Assembly (NCBI RefSeq): GCF_037975245.1 | Contig: NC_092568.1 | Location: 6,360,501 to 6,424,500, forward strand | Source of the DNA: Apostichopus japonicus | Taxonomy: Eukaryota > Echinodermata > Holothuroidea > Aspidochirotida > Stichopodidae | Reading direction: 5' to 3' | Length of the DNA: 64,000 nt | Shown here: positions 12,701 to 23,999 of the stretch, in pieces | Layout of the letters: each line of letters begins with the position of its first letter | How positions within the stretch are numbered: the first letter of the stretch is position 1 | The notes under the pieces: model-generated | Seen by the model: the letters and a program-made list of their open reading frames with translations, nothing else | Databases searched by the model: none | Told to the model about the DNA's origin: nothing | Program-made: the position numbers and the translations under genes

Positions 12701-15700
12701 CTCTGAGCTATTAAGGTCACTCAAAGATTAATAAAGGAGTCCCCTGGTGGGTGGAATATATGCACTGGGAATCCTTAATTATAGTTCTTATTATTTTTAA
12801 TTTCAATTATTATTATGATGGAAGAAGCATGACTATGTGTGTTTATAATCGTAGATATGATAGAGCAGTAGTACCCATTACAGATCAAACACACATTTTG
12901 TACACAGGACCACAATCTTATCCCCTCAGTCAAGGCTCACCTGAGTCGGAGGAATGCATCATCAGAGCTGACAGAAGACCAACATGGGCAATACAAACTT
13001 ACTCATGGAGTAGCTGCACAGTGAAGGTGACAATTTACAAATATTTAACATTCCGATTTCTTTACACCTACTTGATTCTACCTAGATTACATAGCTTACT
13101 TGTAGCTTATTACATGCAGGTAATTAAGGACTACAATAACTACAGCTTAACCACACAGCTTACTAAGGATATCTAGGTAATTGAAAATAATATTTAGAGA
13201 ATGTTAACAAAACATGGGCATTAATGCTATTTTAGTATTTGCAGATCATTATGTTACTAGCTAGCTGTTAATTAGCACATCAGAACAATTAGTTAATAGT
13301 CAACGTACCTGAGTAAGTAGAGAGCTCTATCTACATCATTTAGTTTCTCATCTACGGTCAACCGTTCAATTTCCTCTGCAGTCTGAAAAGCAAAGAAATA
13401 AATAAGCCCTGACATTTACAATCTCTGAATGGCCGTCCTGGATGAGAAGTTGCGTCTCAGCAAGAGCTCTAGCAACCGGGCTGATGAGCAGTGTGACTTT
13501 GTAGTAACTGTCCTAGAAAGAGTACAGCTGTTGAAAGTATTGTGCTCTCTACCAACATGAGATAATCAGCTGCCTCCTGACAGCAACAGACAATTTACAA
13601 CTGATTCTCTTTCAAGGAGCATGTGTTGTTGATGAGGATTATAAATCATTATTACTGATGACATTCAGAGAGTCATGCATGAGGATATACCACAAGTAGA
13701 GGATGACAATACTAGTTATTATTACAACATAAACTGATGATACATGGTTACTCCTGATGAGGATATACCACAAGTAGAGGATGACAATACTAGTTATTAT
13801 TACAACATAAACTGATGATACATGGTTACTCCTGATGAGGAAACACCACAAGTAGAGGATGACAATACTAGTTATTATTACAACATAAACTGATGATACA
13901 TGGTTACTCCTGATGAGGAAACACCACAAGTAGAGGATGACAATACTAGTTATTATTACAACATAAACTGATGATACATTGTTACTCCTGATGAGGATAT
14001 ACCACAAGTAGAGGATGACAATACTAGTTATTATTACAACATAAACTGATGATACATGGTTACTCCTGATGAGGAAACACCACAAGTAGAGGATGACAAT
14101 ACTAGTTATTATTACAACATAAACTGATGATACATGGTTACTCCTGATGAGGATATACCACAAGTAGAGGATGACAATACTAGTTATTATTACAACATAA
14201 ACTGATGACACATGATTACTCCTGATGAGGATATACCACGAGTAGAGGATGACAATACTAGTTATTATTACAACATAAACTGATGATACATGGTTACTCC
14301 TGATGAGGATATACCACAAGTAGAGGATGACAATACTAGTTATTATTACAACATAAACTGATGATACATGGTTACTCCTGATGAGGATATACCACAAGTA
14401 GAGGATGACAATACTAGTTATTATTACAACATAAACTGATGATACATGGTTACTCCTGATGAGGATACACCACAAGTAGAGGATGACAATACTAGTTATT
14501 ATTACAACATAAACTGATGATACATGGTTACTCCTGATGAATCATGCACAGGCTCTCTATACTCTTATGTGGATTCATAGACAGTCTAGTTCAGTGTGTC
14601 AACATCAAAAACAGAGCTTTAATCAGCATTATTCTTTAAATCGATTCTATATTTATCAAGGACGGATAAACCACTTAGTTATTGGAGTTTTGGATGATGT
14701 TTATGTCTTGCTTCTGTTAAATATATTGTAAAAGATATCCTTCATAATGGTTAACCATAAATTAGTGTGTAATGTATACATGTTCATATTGTCCAAACCA
14801 AACATCTATCGTAATCTTTAACTCATCTGGAATATGAAGACTTTATCCCACACACTTCTGAATATTGATAGGAAGGTACTAAAGATAAATTAACTGCACA
14901 TGTTCCATAACTTTATAGCTCTGATGAAAGAATATATCCATCACCAACATTGAAAAATTCCTAAGCAATGTAAAACAAATGTATTAAAAAGGTTCTACTT
15001 TAGGCCATAGCATTTATTAAATGTTTAATATATACAAACTAATCAAATGAATCTAGTTGGTGCAGTTTAAACAAGTGTATTGCATTTGCACTGCATACAA
15101 TTGGTAAACATTGGGCTACCGCCAATCGTAATACAAAGTAGTAGTGTTGCCACTTTTAAATGTTTTAAAACCGCTAAACGAATGAATGTACCATTTAACA
15201 GAAATCGCGTTTCTGTCAAACAGCCACTCGGTCCTGTCACCTAGCATTTTAGCAATTTGTGGCGAACAAAATCCTCTGTAATATAATTCTACACATAAAT
15301 TTGCCATTTAAAGAAGGCTAATTGACTGAAGTACCAAATGGCCACACTGGGTTATAATGGGGGGAAAAGGCCGCACAAACATTTCTGTTTCATGACATAG
15401 TAGTACACTAGACTGTACTGTGTACTGTACATGTGCTATATAAATTAAAGCAAACACCAAGTGGGACTGTATCGGCAGTTAACATATATACTTCAATGCT
15501 GAGTACATGTGCAATATTTAAGCATTTATAGCCTATTGTGACGTTTTGTCGACAGTTAACATATACTGTGTACTGTGTACATGTGCAATACTTTAAGCCA
15601 AAAAGCCTATAGTGAGGATGTATCCGCAGTTAACATTTATACTTCAATGCTGAAATTCTTTAAGAATTGTGTTTGTACGATCGAAAAACTTCCTCAGGGA

Positions 15701-16891
15701 AATGACGGAGAAGGACATGTTATTCTGATTGAAACTGATTTCATGTAAAAAGCCTTAGAAGTGTATCCATAGAGAAAATGTTTGGCTATCCCTGGTGTTT
15801 GAAACGTTCATTTTACCATAATTGAAAAGAACGGAAACTGGCTACACTAATTAAAGGGGACTCTGAACTGTGTATCACTGGTAACAAACTTGACTGCACT
15901 TCCAACTGTAGTAGTAATTGTCAATGAAGTCAAGTGGTTTTCCAGATAAGGAGTGCAACCATCAAGGCATCTTAGGATACCAACAGACACTGACCTACTA
16001 AACCATAAACCTATTAACCTAGACTTTTACCATATATGCATGTTGATCCATTATCAGAGTCACACAGGGTAGTTATTGTTTTTAATAACTGTTTGAAGTT
16101 TTAGAAAGACAGATGTCCAAGTTTTCTTGATACAAATAAATATATGTGACATGGGAAAAGGGTGAAAAAAATTGAAAGCTTAATAAATAAAAAAATTGGA
16201 TTTTCTATGAAAACCTGTGGCATCTCTGATTGATAGAAACTATGTGTGAGAACAACAAGTGACTGGAATCAACAACTGCTAGTTAAAGGTATGCTGTATT
16301 GGCACCCAAATATGCTAGGTATTCAAATATGGTCACCTTTGGTCAAACTTCTTAAACTGTTTTTATTAGAGAGGAAATTTTCCTAACTGGGATTTTCAGT
16401 CATCTTGCATGTTCCTTAACAATGTCTGAGAACAATTTGTAGAGTAAAGACCTCCAGGAAAGTACTTTTATGAAAACTTGTAGCAATTATAGCGTGGTAT
16501 AATTCGGGGCCTATACTGACTACAGTACCTTTAAACTTCCAAAGAAGATCCTGTTAGGATCAAAACATCATGTCTTCCAACTTGTATATTTACCGACACA
16601 GGTGTTTTGCAATACATTTATAGTAAGTTCACATTTTTTTCCCTCTCCCTTTATAAGTTCCTTTGCTGAAAAATTGCTACAAACAGACTTTGTAAAGTAT
16701 AAATAGTCAAAACTTAAAACCCACAACAAAGTTGTTATGCATTCTAAAGAATCATTCTCAATTTATCTCACCTTGAGCCCTGTGGTGATGGTTCTCTCCA
16801 AGTCCAAGTTGAGATCCCTTAAATCATTTTCCATCTCATCCAACAAGTCATCTTCATCCTCCATTCTGCCCCATTCAAAGGCTTCACCCAT
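741..16891 (-). CDS. PPP4R4: PPP4R4, 5' three coding exons (partial gene)
   Basis: Regulatory subunit 4 of serine/threonine protein phosphatase 4, a HEAT-repeat scaffold that in vertebrates binds the PP4 catalytic subunit in the cytoplasm. Coding exons on the minus strand: exon 1 16891-16772 (ATG at 16891, 40 codons), exon 2 13382-13309 (74 nt), exon 3 843-741 (103 nt). All junctions are AG/GT and the phases join cleanly (0, then 2, then 0), giving 99 residues. Residues about 39-53 read LKTAEEIERLTVDEK, and exon 3 begins SGQDVQ and ends PKVR. These match the N-terminal conserved block of human PPP4R4 (EEIERLTVDE, then AGQDVQ, then LPKVR). The first 38 residues are acidic and not conserved. 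Introns are 3.4 kb and 12.5 kb. The rest of the protein lies off the left edge. The identification is from recognised family sequence and was not searched. Confidence 0.88.
3165..3430. repeat. 29-bp minisatellite
   Basis: About nine imperfect copies of a 29-bp unit, each with a core like CTGCAGCTAGGCAGAAACC followed by TTGGAAAG. Some copies have AGGAGG in place of AGGCAG. It lies inside PPP4R4 intron 2 and has no coding potential. Confidence 0.85.
6060..6845. repeat. Minisatellite, about 26-bp variable units
   Basis: Roughly thirty degenerate copies built on CACTGTACTACTGTAACC plus AGCACTGC, with shortened units interspersed. The minus-strand open frames of about 60 residues inside it are by-products of the repeat period. 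Confidence 0.85.
7110..7722. mobile_element. TTAA-flanked inverted-repeat transposon (613 bp, non-autonomous)
   Basis: The first 15 bases, AGCAGCATTTTGCGT, recur as a perfect inverted repeat at the right end, with a further shared TTTTCTAT block inside. Both ends abut TTAA (7106-7109 and 7723-7726), the target duplication of Kolobok and piggyBac elements. No transposase frame is visible, so this is a MITE-like derivative. It also contains an 11-base hairpin arm pair at 7391-7401 and 7409-7419. Assignment to Kolobok rather than piggyBac is inference from the AG terminus. Confidence 0.78.
8380..8815. repeat. Imperfect tandem duplication, about 233-bp period
   Basis: The segment from about 8385 (CTGTCTGACAGAA...) recurs from about 8619, with a shared long core around CTCTTGATGTGGATCACTTG and TGGCATGTCAGCACAAA. 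There are only two copies, diverged by scattered substitutions and small indels. Confidence 0.75.
9931..9990 (+). mobile_element. Short LINE-like 3' tail with hairpin
   Basis: A 9-base perfect stem (GAAGCGTTT / AAACGCTTC, loop TGTG, 9931-9952) is followed by GCGCTATATAAATGAG and an ATT-rich tail. This resembles CR1/L2-type LINE 3' ends; the LINE at 35390-37643 ends in a comparable GCGCATTATAAAT motif. Similar sequence containing GTTGATAGTATTTTGT lies on both sides (about 9915 and 10020), compatible with a long target-site duplication. Confidence 0.5.
10052..10315. repeat. 59-bp repeat with alternating A/B copies
   Basis: Five copies start at 10052, 10111, 10170, 10229 and 10288. Copies 1, 2 and 4 begin GTTCCATTAGTAATTAC; copies 3 and 5 begin GTTCCTTTAGTCCTTAC. 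All share GCTGCAT and TAGTCCAG. The alternation implies the array grew partly as a 118-bp dimer. Confidence 0.85.
11320..12190. repeat. 28-bp minisatellite
   Basis: About thirty copies of a 28-bp unit (CACATAGCCTCAAGACAG then GACCATCCTG). The left edge uses a diverged form containing CCTCCTCACAGTGACC. Variants with ATAGGGCTCAAG recur every few units. Non-coding, in PPP4R4 intron 2. Confidence 0.9.
13660..14540. repeat. 78-bp minisatellite, 11 copies
   Basis: Highly uniform copies of a 78-bp unit containing GATGACAATACTAGTTATTA. The main variant is GATATACC versus GAAACACC. Because 78 is divisible by three, the minus strand stays open for 278 codons as a 26-residue hydrophobic repeat. The array lies within PPP4R4 intron 1 and shows no sign of being a real gene. 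Confidence 0.92.
16287..16530. mobile_element. Small TTAA-flanked MITE (244 bp)
   Basis: TTAA lies on both sides (16283-16286 and 16531-16534). The left end AGGTATGCTGTATTGGCACC and the inverted right end AGGTACTGTAGTCAGTATAG can be aligned with a small indel, and a GTATTGGC/GTATAGGC block follows. The AGG terminus and TTAA target would fit a Kolobok-type MITE. No coding sequence. Confidence 0.5.
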
Positions 16892-18214
16892 CTTGTGACC
16901 GTTAGCAGGTCACAGCTAAGGATGACTCAGAACAACTCACAAAATAACTTTTTACCTTTTGACACTCAAAAACTTTTTCATGTTCCAGGTATTAGAGTAG
17001 CTTACATGTATTGTCAGTCTATTCCTGGGTGCTAGACTGTTTAAACTCTGCAAAAAAAAGAAGAGAGTTTATGAAATTAAAAAGGAAGGATTCTATTTAA
17101 ATTGTCCAATCCATCATATCCATGGTCTTAATCCCCATCCCCTTAAATTCACTCGACCTCCCCCCCCCCCCTCCCTAAAGCTTTTGGTTTCAGCTGGATA
17201 AACTGGAGTGGACATTGAATTAAGGTAGCATCTGATATATTTATCATAAATTAACTGAATTCATACCAGAGGGAAAAGGAGGTATTTACACAAAAGTCAG
17301 AACTATCCTGCACATAATCTATCCACCACTAATTACAAGGCAAGGGTTAATAATGAACTTGGAAACTTAGCAACAGTAGTTGTGATAAAGTGCAGCACCA
17401 CATTAGCTCACAACAACATCAGAAAACTGTTTAAGTATGAATACAAATTTATAAATTCTGACAGGAAGTAGGCAAATAGGTATTAAGCAAAGGACTAAAG
17501 ATGACAGGACAATGTGTGGTACATGATGGATAAATTGAGGAGGAAAATAACAACTTAGAGATAATTAAAGGATGTGAAGACTCGCATAAAAAGAAACGTC
17601 TTTATAGTCATTATTTGCTTCCCTTGCACTAAAATCTAAAATGATTCAGTGTACTGTATGTGTAGGTTCCACATCAAGGGCAACATATTTGTTCACGCAT
17701 GCATCAGATTAATGTTTTGATACACAAACGGATGATTTGTTGAATTTATCATTCGCTTGATCTCTGCATATGAGCAAATTTCTTTGCAAAACATATATCT
17801 CGTCATGATTATATGTGTATGTGTATGGGATAAAGTGTGTGGTACTGATCAGTATAATATCAATGTACAGGTAGCCAGGCTATAGGCTATAATTAGGCGT
17901 AGACCTTTATATATATAGTATACGTAGTATAGCCTACAATGTTAACTGTCACTTCGGACTTGGAGTCAGCTAGTACTTATACTAGACTAGGCCCAGATAA
18001 GTAGAACTTGAAGGGTATTCTGCAATTATGCCAGGGACTCAGACCTAGCTAGTTAGCTTAGATAATGAACCATTGTGGCCTAGGCTAGCCGACTTAGCCT
18101 ATATAGCCAGACTGTTACACTTACAGTTAAGTGTTACGATCCATGTTAAAGTTATTCTGCATGTTACTCTCATCAGAATCAGGCTTTGTCTATCTGATAT
18201 GCTTGAATGCTTAA

Positions 18215-20058
18215 AGATGAACGATAGTGATTTTTCAGCATCGACGAAAAAATACGATTTTATTCAAGAGTATTCTAGTTGGTTTCCATATTACACATGT
18301 GAAAATTCAAGTCAATCCGATGTTGGGAAAGGCCTTAAAAAAATTCCTAAACTCGTTGATTTTTTAAACAAAAATTGGGCTTTTCGCGAAAAGCGATTTG
18401 ATGATCACGTGATCTACAGTGACATGTGACGTCATTTTGATGATAACAAAGTGAAGTGTACTTCAGCAGTGTGCACTTAGTGCGTAAGTTTAGTTGCAAC
18501 CTACTCTGTATTGGACTCGACAAACAACTTAAACCACTAGCAAAATGCCAAGAAATTGCGTTGTAGGGGGATGCAACAGAACGAATGTGGACTCTACAAT
18601 AAGTTTTTTCAATTTTCCAAGCGGAAAAAGTGGAGAGAGATATCGGAAACTCTGGATACGATAGCCCCTCATCGATTTTTTTTAACTTAAACGTAAACGT
18701 AACATTGAAAGGGAAGAGAGGAGATTTGATACACTGCTTGAAACAAAGGTGTTATTGTTCCTGCTTTTTCTTGTCGTTTAAGTGAAGCTGACTGCCCCAA
18801 TGTAAATTACGGAATAATCGGTCATAGAGCCATCTCGGACCAAATTGAAATTTGCGTGTGGCAAGGTCACTAAAGTAAAAAAAGTTTGAAAGATTGATGC
18901 TTTTATGCCGCATTATTTATATATATCCCGATAAATGCAACAGTAGGTGTTGGAATTGGAAGACATGTCAGACGTGAACAACCTAATGACTATGTGAGGA
19001 GAGAATCAACGTGCAAATTTCAATTGGGGCATGGACGTCGCTTAGGCAGTTTTTTTGGGCAGAGATGTGTTCATACCCTCCAAACCACTTTAAATGTAAT
19101 ACGAATAGGAAATATGTGTATGCTCGAGCGAAACAAAACATCGTGTAAGTATTACTATACGGTAGCGCACACTGTCACTTATGTTTGCACAGTGTGAAAG
19201 TACCGTTTGCGGACCTACGTGAAGTTGGGCTAGATTACGATTCCTCCTAAGCCCAAACCACGAGGCATGCATGTGAATAAACGCAAAAGGCATTGCATGT
19301 AGTGAGAAAATTTTTCGAGCTAGACTAACTACTCGATTGAGTTCAAATGCGGTTGTATTTCAAGCTCAATGAAACCTTTCTGTTGGATTTAATGACGCAC
19401 GGAACAAGGAACGTTTATGTTTTACAGTAGGCCTAGTGCATACAAGCGAATCTACTTTGTTTAGAACTTTGGATTTTCTTTCGGATGTTATACTAATCTA
19501 CGTTTAGGCGTGAGACTATCATCACTATTGTTATTGTGCCAGTTTGACTGGTAAGTGAGCACATTCATACATCACTCTGTATAAAACCCGCCAAAAACGT
19601 GATCTTGAGATTTACGTTACTTTGGGTCAGCTTGCGAGTTACCTCTTCAGATATTGGGAAATCGTTGCGAAATCGCCGCAAATTTCGTAAAAACAAACTT
19701 ACACGTGGTGAAGAAATCAAGCAACACCATGATATTCATTATCTATTTATGACTTGAACATTACGCCGGAAAATAACAGTTATGCTGACACGAAATGCAC
19801 GCACAGCACCGTACTGAACAGTTCACAACAGAAAAGATCATCACAGTGACGTCATTCACTGACCTGAGGGCTGTTCAAGGTCGTTTCAGTGTTTGCAAAT
19901 TCCTAAATTACGGAGACGAAAAAACCACGTTATAATTCCCTTTTTTATAACTTTCCGGTGTGCTATTTGGAAAATTAAAAAAATGGATTGCTTGGTAACA
20001 TATGAACTACATTATATATGAAAATGAGAGATTTTTTTTCTGTCACTATCGTTCCACT
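18215..20058 (+). mobile_element. Kolobok-like DNA transposon remnant (TTAA target, THAP fragment)
   Basis: The two ends are inverted repeats: AGATGAACGATAGTGA at the left and AGTGGAACGATAGTGA (reverse complement) at the right match at 14 of 16 positions. Each end abuts TTAA (18211-18214 and 20059-20062), a perfect four-base target duplication. Inside, at 18545, is a frame starting a THAP zinc finger. Kolobok transposons are known for TTAA targets and THAP domains, so both lines of evidence agree. The 1.84-kb element has no full-length transposase frame and is presumably dead or non-autonomous. Confidence 0.78.
18545..18664 (+). pseudogene. Truncated THAP-domain reading frame
   Basis: Starting at ATG 18545 the frame reads 39 codons to a TAG at 18662. 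It opens MPRNCVVGGC, giving the first Cys pair of a THAP C2CH finger (C5 and C10, spacing of four). FFNFP at residues 21-25 matches the conserved F-x-F-P core, and the invariant Trp is at residue 37. The second half of the finger, with the C-x2-H pair, is missing after the stop, and I could not find it downstream in another frame. It sits inside the TTAA-flanked element at 18215-20058 and is most simply its decayed transposase N-terminus. A short standalone exon is possible but less likely. Confidence 0.72.
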
Positions 20059-20975
20059 TTAAGTTACGGAAGTCCTTGCCTAGGCTACACATAGGTTGAA
20101 GTTAAATTCTAGACTCGTCTACGTAAGTTTAGTCCCAATTCCTTAGTCCTCTGTTCGTTGTTTGCTGATAAGATCGGGGTAGGCCTAGCCTAGGTCTAGT
20201 TCTAAACCTAAGTATCAATTTACCAAAATTGGATTCAAAGTGTCTCGTTATATATATTCACATTTACGTTATGGCCAGTTAAGTTAAGGTATTGTAATTG
20301 TAAATAATGGTCAGGGCTTAAGTCCACTCGGGCCGATTAACTAACACGATTAACTAACACTAAGTGACCGTAACATTAACAAGTAACACTAACTTTAAAA
20401 TCAATAAATTCAATCTTACACTACAGGAACAGTTACCCAAATTTGAGAAAATATTAGCAGACAACTCACGATTACAACATTGACCAAATCTTCGAGGTCC
20501 GAATGTGCACTGTCCTCAATTCGAGTTCATAAACCAAGAGAATAAATACTCCACAAATCCCACCTAATCACATCATTCAGACCACTTGCAACAACATGAT
20601 TGTATGCAAACACACGTAGTAATATCAAAGACTTTCGTTGGTAAATACAGGCCTAGCTTATACTAAATAGTACTTTTTATCAGTATTATTTAGGATATAT
20701 AGTTGTACATACTGCGTACGTCTGACTACACACCAATCAACGAGAAACGAGCACAAATGTGATGTAGAGGGCGGTATTTCCTTTTAGCAAATGTTGAAAA
20801 GGGCGACATTTATTTTAAGCAGATTTTTAGAGTAGATCTTCAACATTTGTTTTACGATGCCGTTCGAACCTGAAATTCCTGAACAATGTAGCGTAGTTCA
20901 GAAGCTTCACCATTCTTGTGTCACTTCATATAATGAATTATGAAAGAATATTTTGTCAATTTTCTAACTTCCATT

Positions 20976-21426
20976 CAGGGGCGTATCCAGGATTTTCCAC
21001 TAGGGGGGGGGGGGGCGTCAGGCATGAATGATCGCCGTCCTGGGGGATGGGTCTAAGGGGAGGGGTGGACAATTTTTGCTTTCGAAGAAGGGCTGAAATG
21101 CAAAATGGTGCCATATGTGATCCATTTTTCGACCTTAATAATAAGCAACATTTCCAGTAAATATGGACACAAAATGCACAATTTAGTATGGCTGGCATGT
21201 CACTTAGTGTTTATAGTGATAATACAAACACAATTACCATCTATGTTTCTAAAACTATTATGCCGCCGAACTTCGCCAGAACCTTTTTTTGGCAAACAAA
21301 AAATAAAGCATACGGGAGGGGGGGGGGGGTTGAGCGATCACCGACATCTCACATAAAGGTCGTCATCAATTTTTTTTTTTTTTTTTGCTAAACGACGGTG
21401 ACGGCTAATAGGGGGGCGCGCGCCTG
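20976..21426. mobile_element. Degenerate hAT-like element with G/C runs
   Basis: The left end CAGGGGCGTATCCAGG and the inverted right end CAGGCGCGCGCCCCCC share a CAGG-GCG start. The interior contains a poly-G run, a GGGGATGGGTCTAAGGGGAG stretch also found near 23255 and 24690, and a poly-T tract. No convincing 8-bp target duplication is present, so the boundaries are tentative. Confidence 0.4.
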
Positions 21427-22583
21427 TTGCATTTTACATGTTACTAATACTTAATCATTCTGAAAATTGTCTGAGAGACGAAAAGTTGAAAATTCAATAT
21501 AATTTAATTAATTAGTTATTACTCTCTCAATAACGCTCATTTCGTGATAAATCTCTGATGCCTTCTTTTGCTTGGTAAAATAAATTTTAGCTTTTCATTA
21601 ATCAGATTATATTTTCACATTTATATTATCTTAAATTTTAACGATATTGTTATGGTGACTCTGTTGGTTTGGTAAGAAGCCGTGTGTTGCACATCTATGT
21701 CAAATTCTGATAAACCGCAAAGATATGGATATATTTAAGTTCCATAATATTGTCCGAATACACATAAAAAGTCTTTGGTATTCTTCATAACTTACAATCA
21801 GTCATTTGGGAACTGCTAATATTCATGAGTTGTTTTTATTTTAATTAACACACATTTTAAGTTACAGGAGAGTATAGGCTACATTTACGCTTTAATGTTA
21901 ACCAAACAGGCCGAAAATTCACGTTTTAAAGGAGACAACTCCATCATTATAAAACAAAAGATGCAATGAAAGATAAAGAAAGTGGTTACAATCAGTAAAA
22001 TATATAATTTAAAAACACGGTACTGAAATAAAGGTTTCTTTCTACCGGGATGTTTAGTCAAGTTGCAAGAGAGTAGTGCCTGCGGAGGAAATATCCTCTT
22101 AACGATGACATCATGAGTATCATGACCAATCAAAAAATTAAAATTGCCGCACACAGGCAATTGAATGGAGCATATGGAAATACTATAAAACAAAAGGGAC
22201 TCATAAATATCGTGTCAATTATTACAAGAAACTGGTAACCGTTTTGCATTTAAGAAAGTATTACAATGCATAAGATGATTCCACAACATTTAACGAGAGT
22301 TTAAACCTTTTAAAACATACAGATATATGTTTGTTATACCTAGATATAGGTATACCAAACAGGTTGATAGTACTTTATTGAAAACTAGATATTAGTTTTC
22401 AGAATTCAACACGATGCAGCATATTATGGGAGCCCATGCTGAAGTTTTTTCAGAAGCCGAATAAGAAATGTCGCTATAATCTACTCACCTAACAGTTATC
22501 ACACTAAACGCAGCATGCCGCCTCAGAATCAGGCATCTTGTTGCCAACTTGTTCTTTTGGTGACCTCCAAGGACAATTGCGTG

Positions 22584-22869
22584 CAGGCGCGTAGCCAAGG
22601 AGGGGGGGGGCGAAGGGGGCAGCCGCCCCCCCTTGAGCATTTTTTTTTTTAATGTTTTTATGATATCGCTAGTATTTTCAAAAGAGAAAATGCTAAGATG
22701 CAACTTACAAGGCCTGGGAAGTGTCATTTCCAGCGATCTGGGAGGCATTTTCAGCCAAAATTTTCTTGTACGCTTTGCGCCAACTCATGGTGGCGCTACT
22801 CTTAGAAAGTTTGCAATGCCGAATCTACAGTTTCACAGCTCCCTTGGCAAATTCCTGGTTACGCGACTG
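22584..22869. mobile_element. hAT-like MITE (286 bp)
   Basis: Ends are CAGGCGCGTAGCCAAGG and, inverted, CAGTCGCGTAACCAGG. The flanking 8-mers ATTGCGTG (22576-22583) and ATGGCGGG (22870-22877) agree at 6 of 8 positions, as expected for an old 8-bp target duplication. A long G run and its C-run complement lie inside the left end. Non-coding. Confidence 0.62.
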
Positions 22870-23599
22870 ATGGCGGGTGCAAAGGGGAGACGGGGACACG
22901 CCAGTCGGGGGAAAATTGTTCAGGTGGGGAGATTCTTGCATTCAGTCGGGAAAGAATTGAACCAATATTAAGGGTGAACCGCCCCCCCCCCCCTCTTCAA
23001 CCTCTCACATAATGTTTATTATCTTGTGTTCAGGGCTATATAGTAGACCTACAACTTATAGTATAAATATGCCTCAGAATACACCACATGACGTATACAT
23101 TTTTGGGAACCCCCTCAAACCCCCTACATACGGGCGACGACTTCAGTGACCCCATAGGGCTACACCCAGTCTATTACAAAATCGTTTTCCACCTCTGAGC
23201 CACTGGCGGATCCAGGGCCTTTGTTTGGGAGGGGCCAAAGTGGAATTAGAGTGATATGGGGGAGGGGTCTAAGGGGAGGGGCAGGCGCGGCGGAACGGAA
23301 AAATTATTGGGGGGGCTAATGTGTGGACACTATCTAAGCGGAGCGCCACCATCGGTTGGCGCGGAGCGTGCAAGAAAATTTTGGGTTTTTTCAAACCCCC
23401 AGATGGCCGGAAACGGCACTTCCCGAGTGTTTTATGCTTCGAATACCTACCCCTAGAATATGGGTCTCAAGCCTGCAATTTCTCAGATTGCACGAAAGTC
23501 TGTAAAAACATTGTAATTTGTATATTCAATGGTGTTTTAATAAGAGAGTAGCTATTACTCGAAGTTTACTCGCAAAGACGTTTTTGAGTGTAGTAAGGG

Positions 23600-23999
23600 C
23601 AGTGGCAGAGCTAGGGGTATTGGTCGGGGGGGGGGGGCAAGAATAGTCTGTAGGGGCGCTTTCGACACTATCTAAGCGGAGCGCCACCACAGGTTGGCGC
23701 GGAGCGGTCAGAAAATTTTTGAGTAAAGACACTCCCTAGATTGCAGGAAATCACCCTTTCGGGCCTTACTAATTTGCAGATAAACGGTGAATAAATAGGT
23801 GTCGTCGCCATTTTGTCGGAAAATTACACCAACAGAATATGACAAATGTCAGGTATATGAGAGCGCAATAAAATAGTCAATAATCGCGAATAAGTAAAAA
23901 AGTAGTGAAAAGCTGAAAAGGGCGCCAGCAGTCCATTTGAGTCCGTCAGGGGGGGGGGGGGCATCCGCCCTGACTGTATATATGGACGCTCCGCCACTA
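23600..23999. mobile_element. Nested hAT-like MITE (400 bp) with perfect 8-bp TSD
   Basis: The left end CAGTGGCAGAGC and the inverted right end TAGTGGCGGAGC match at 10 of 12 positions. AGTAAGGG flanks both sides (23592-23599 and 24000-24007). It shares an internal block (ACTATCTAAGCGGAGCGCCA, then GGTTGGCGCGGAGCG) with its host element near 23330, so host and guest belong to related families. Confidence 0.82.

Larger units (their letters stand above)
844..13308 (-). other. PPP4R4: PPP4R4 intron 2, repeat-laden
   Basis: A 12.5-kb intron between coding exons 2 and 3. It holds a poly-C tract (about 1769-1782), a TC microsatellite near 3575-3597, minisatellites at 3165-3430, 6060-6845, 10052-10315 and 11320-12190, a TTAA-flanked inverted-repeat element at 7110-7722, an imperfect duplication at 8380-8815, and a short LINE-type 3' tail near 9931-9990. 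Open frames in it are short and recognisable as nothing. The longest non-repetitive one (12751-13176, plus) has no recognisable domain. Confidence 0.7.
13383..16771 (-). other. PPP4R4: PPP4R4 intron 1
   Basis: A 3.4-kb intron between coding exons 1 and 2. It contains the 78-bp array at 13660-14540, an imperfect 70-80-bp repetition around TCGGCAGTTAACATATA at about 15470-15660, and a small TTAA-flanked element at 16287-16530. Nothing else is recognised. Confidence 0.7.

Noticed and set aside
12751-13176. 141-codon plus-strand open frame
   Set aside because: It lies antisense in PPP4R4 intron 2, has no recognisable domain and shows no splice context or conservation I can judge.
11320-14540. 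Regular repeats considered as CRISPR-like arrays
   Set aside because: Units are contiguous without unique spacers and lie in introns of an animal gene; they are minisatellites.
15116-15307. 63-codon minus-strand frame (ELYYRGF...IAKMLG) resembling a helix-turn-helix N-terminus of some transposon integrases
   Set aside because: The resemblance is short, no continuation or inverted ends were found, and the arrangement could be chance.
18073-18429. 118-codon plus-strand frame
   Set aside because: It crosses the left boundary of the TTAA element, so it joins unrelated sequences and is not a gene.
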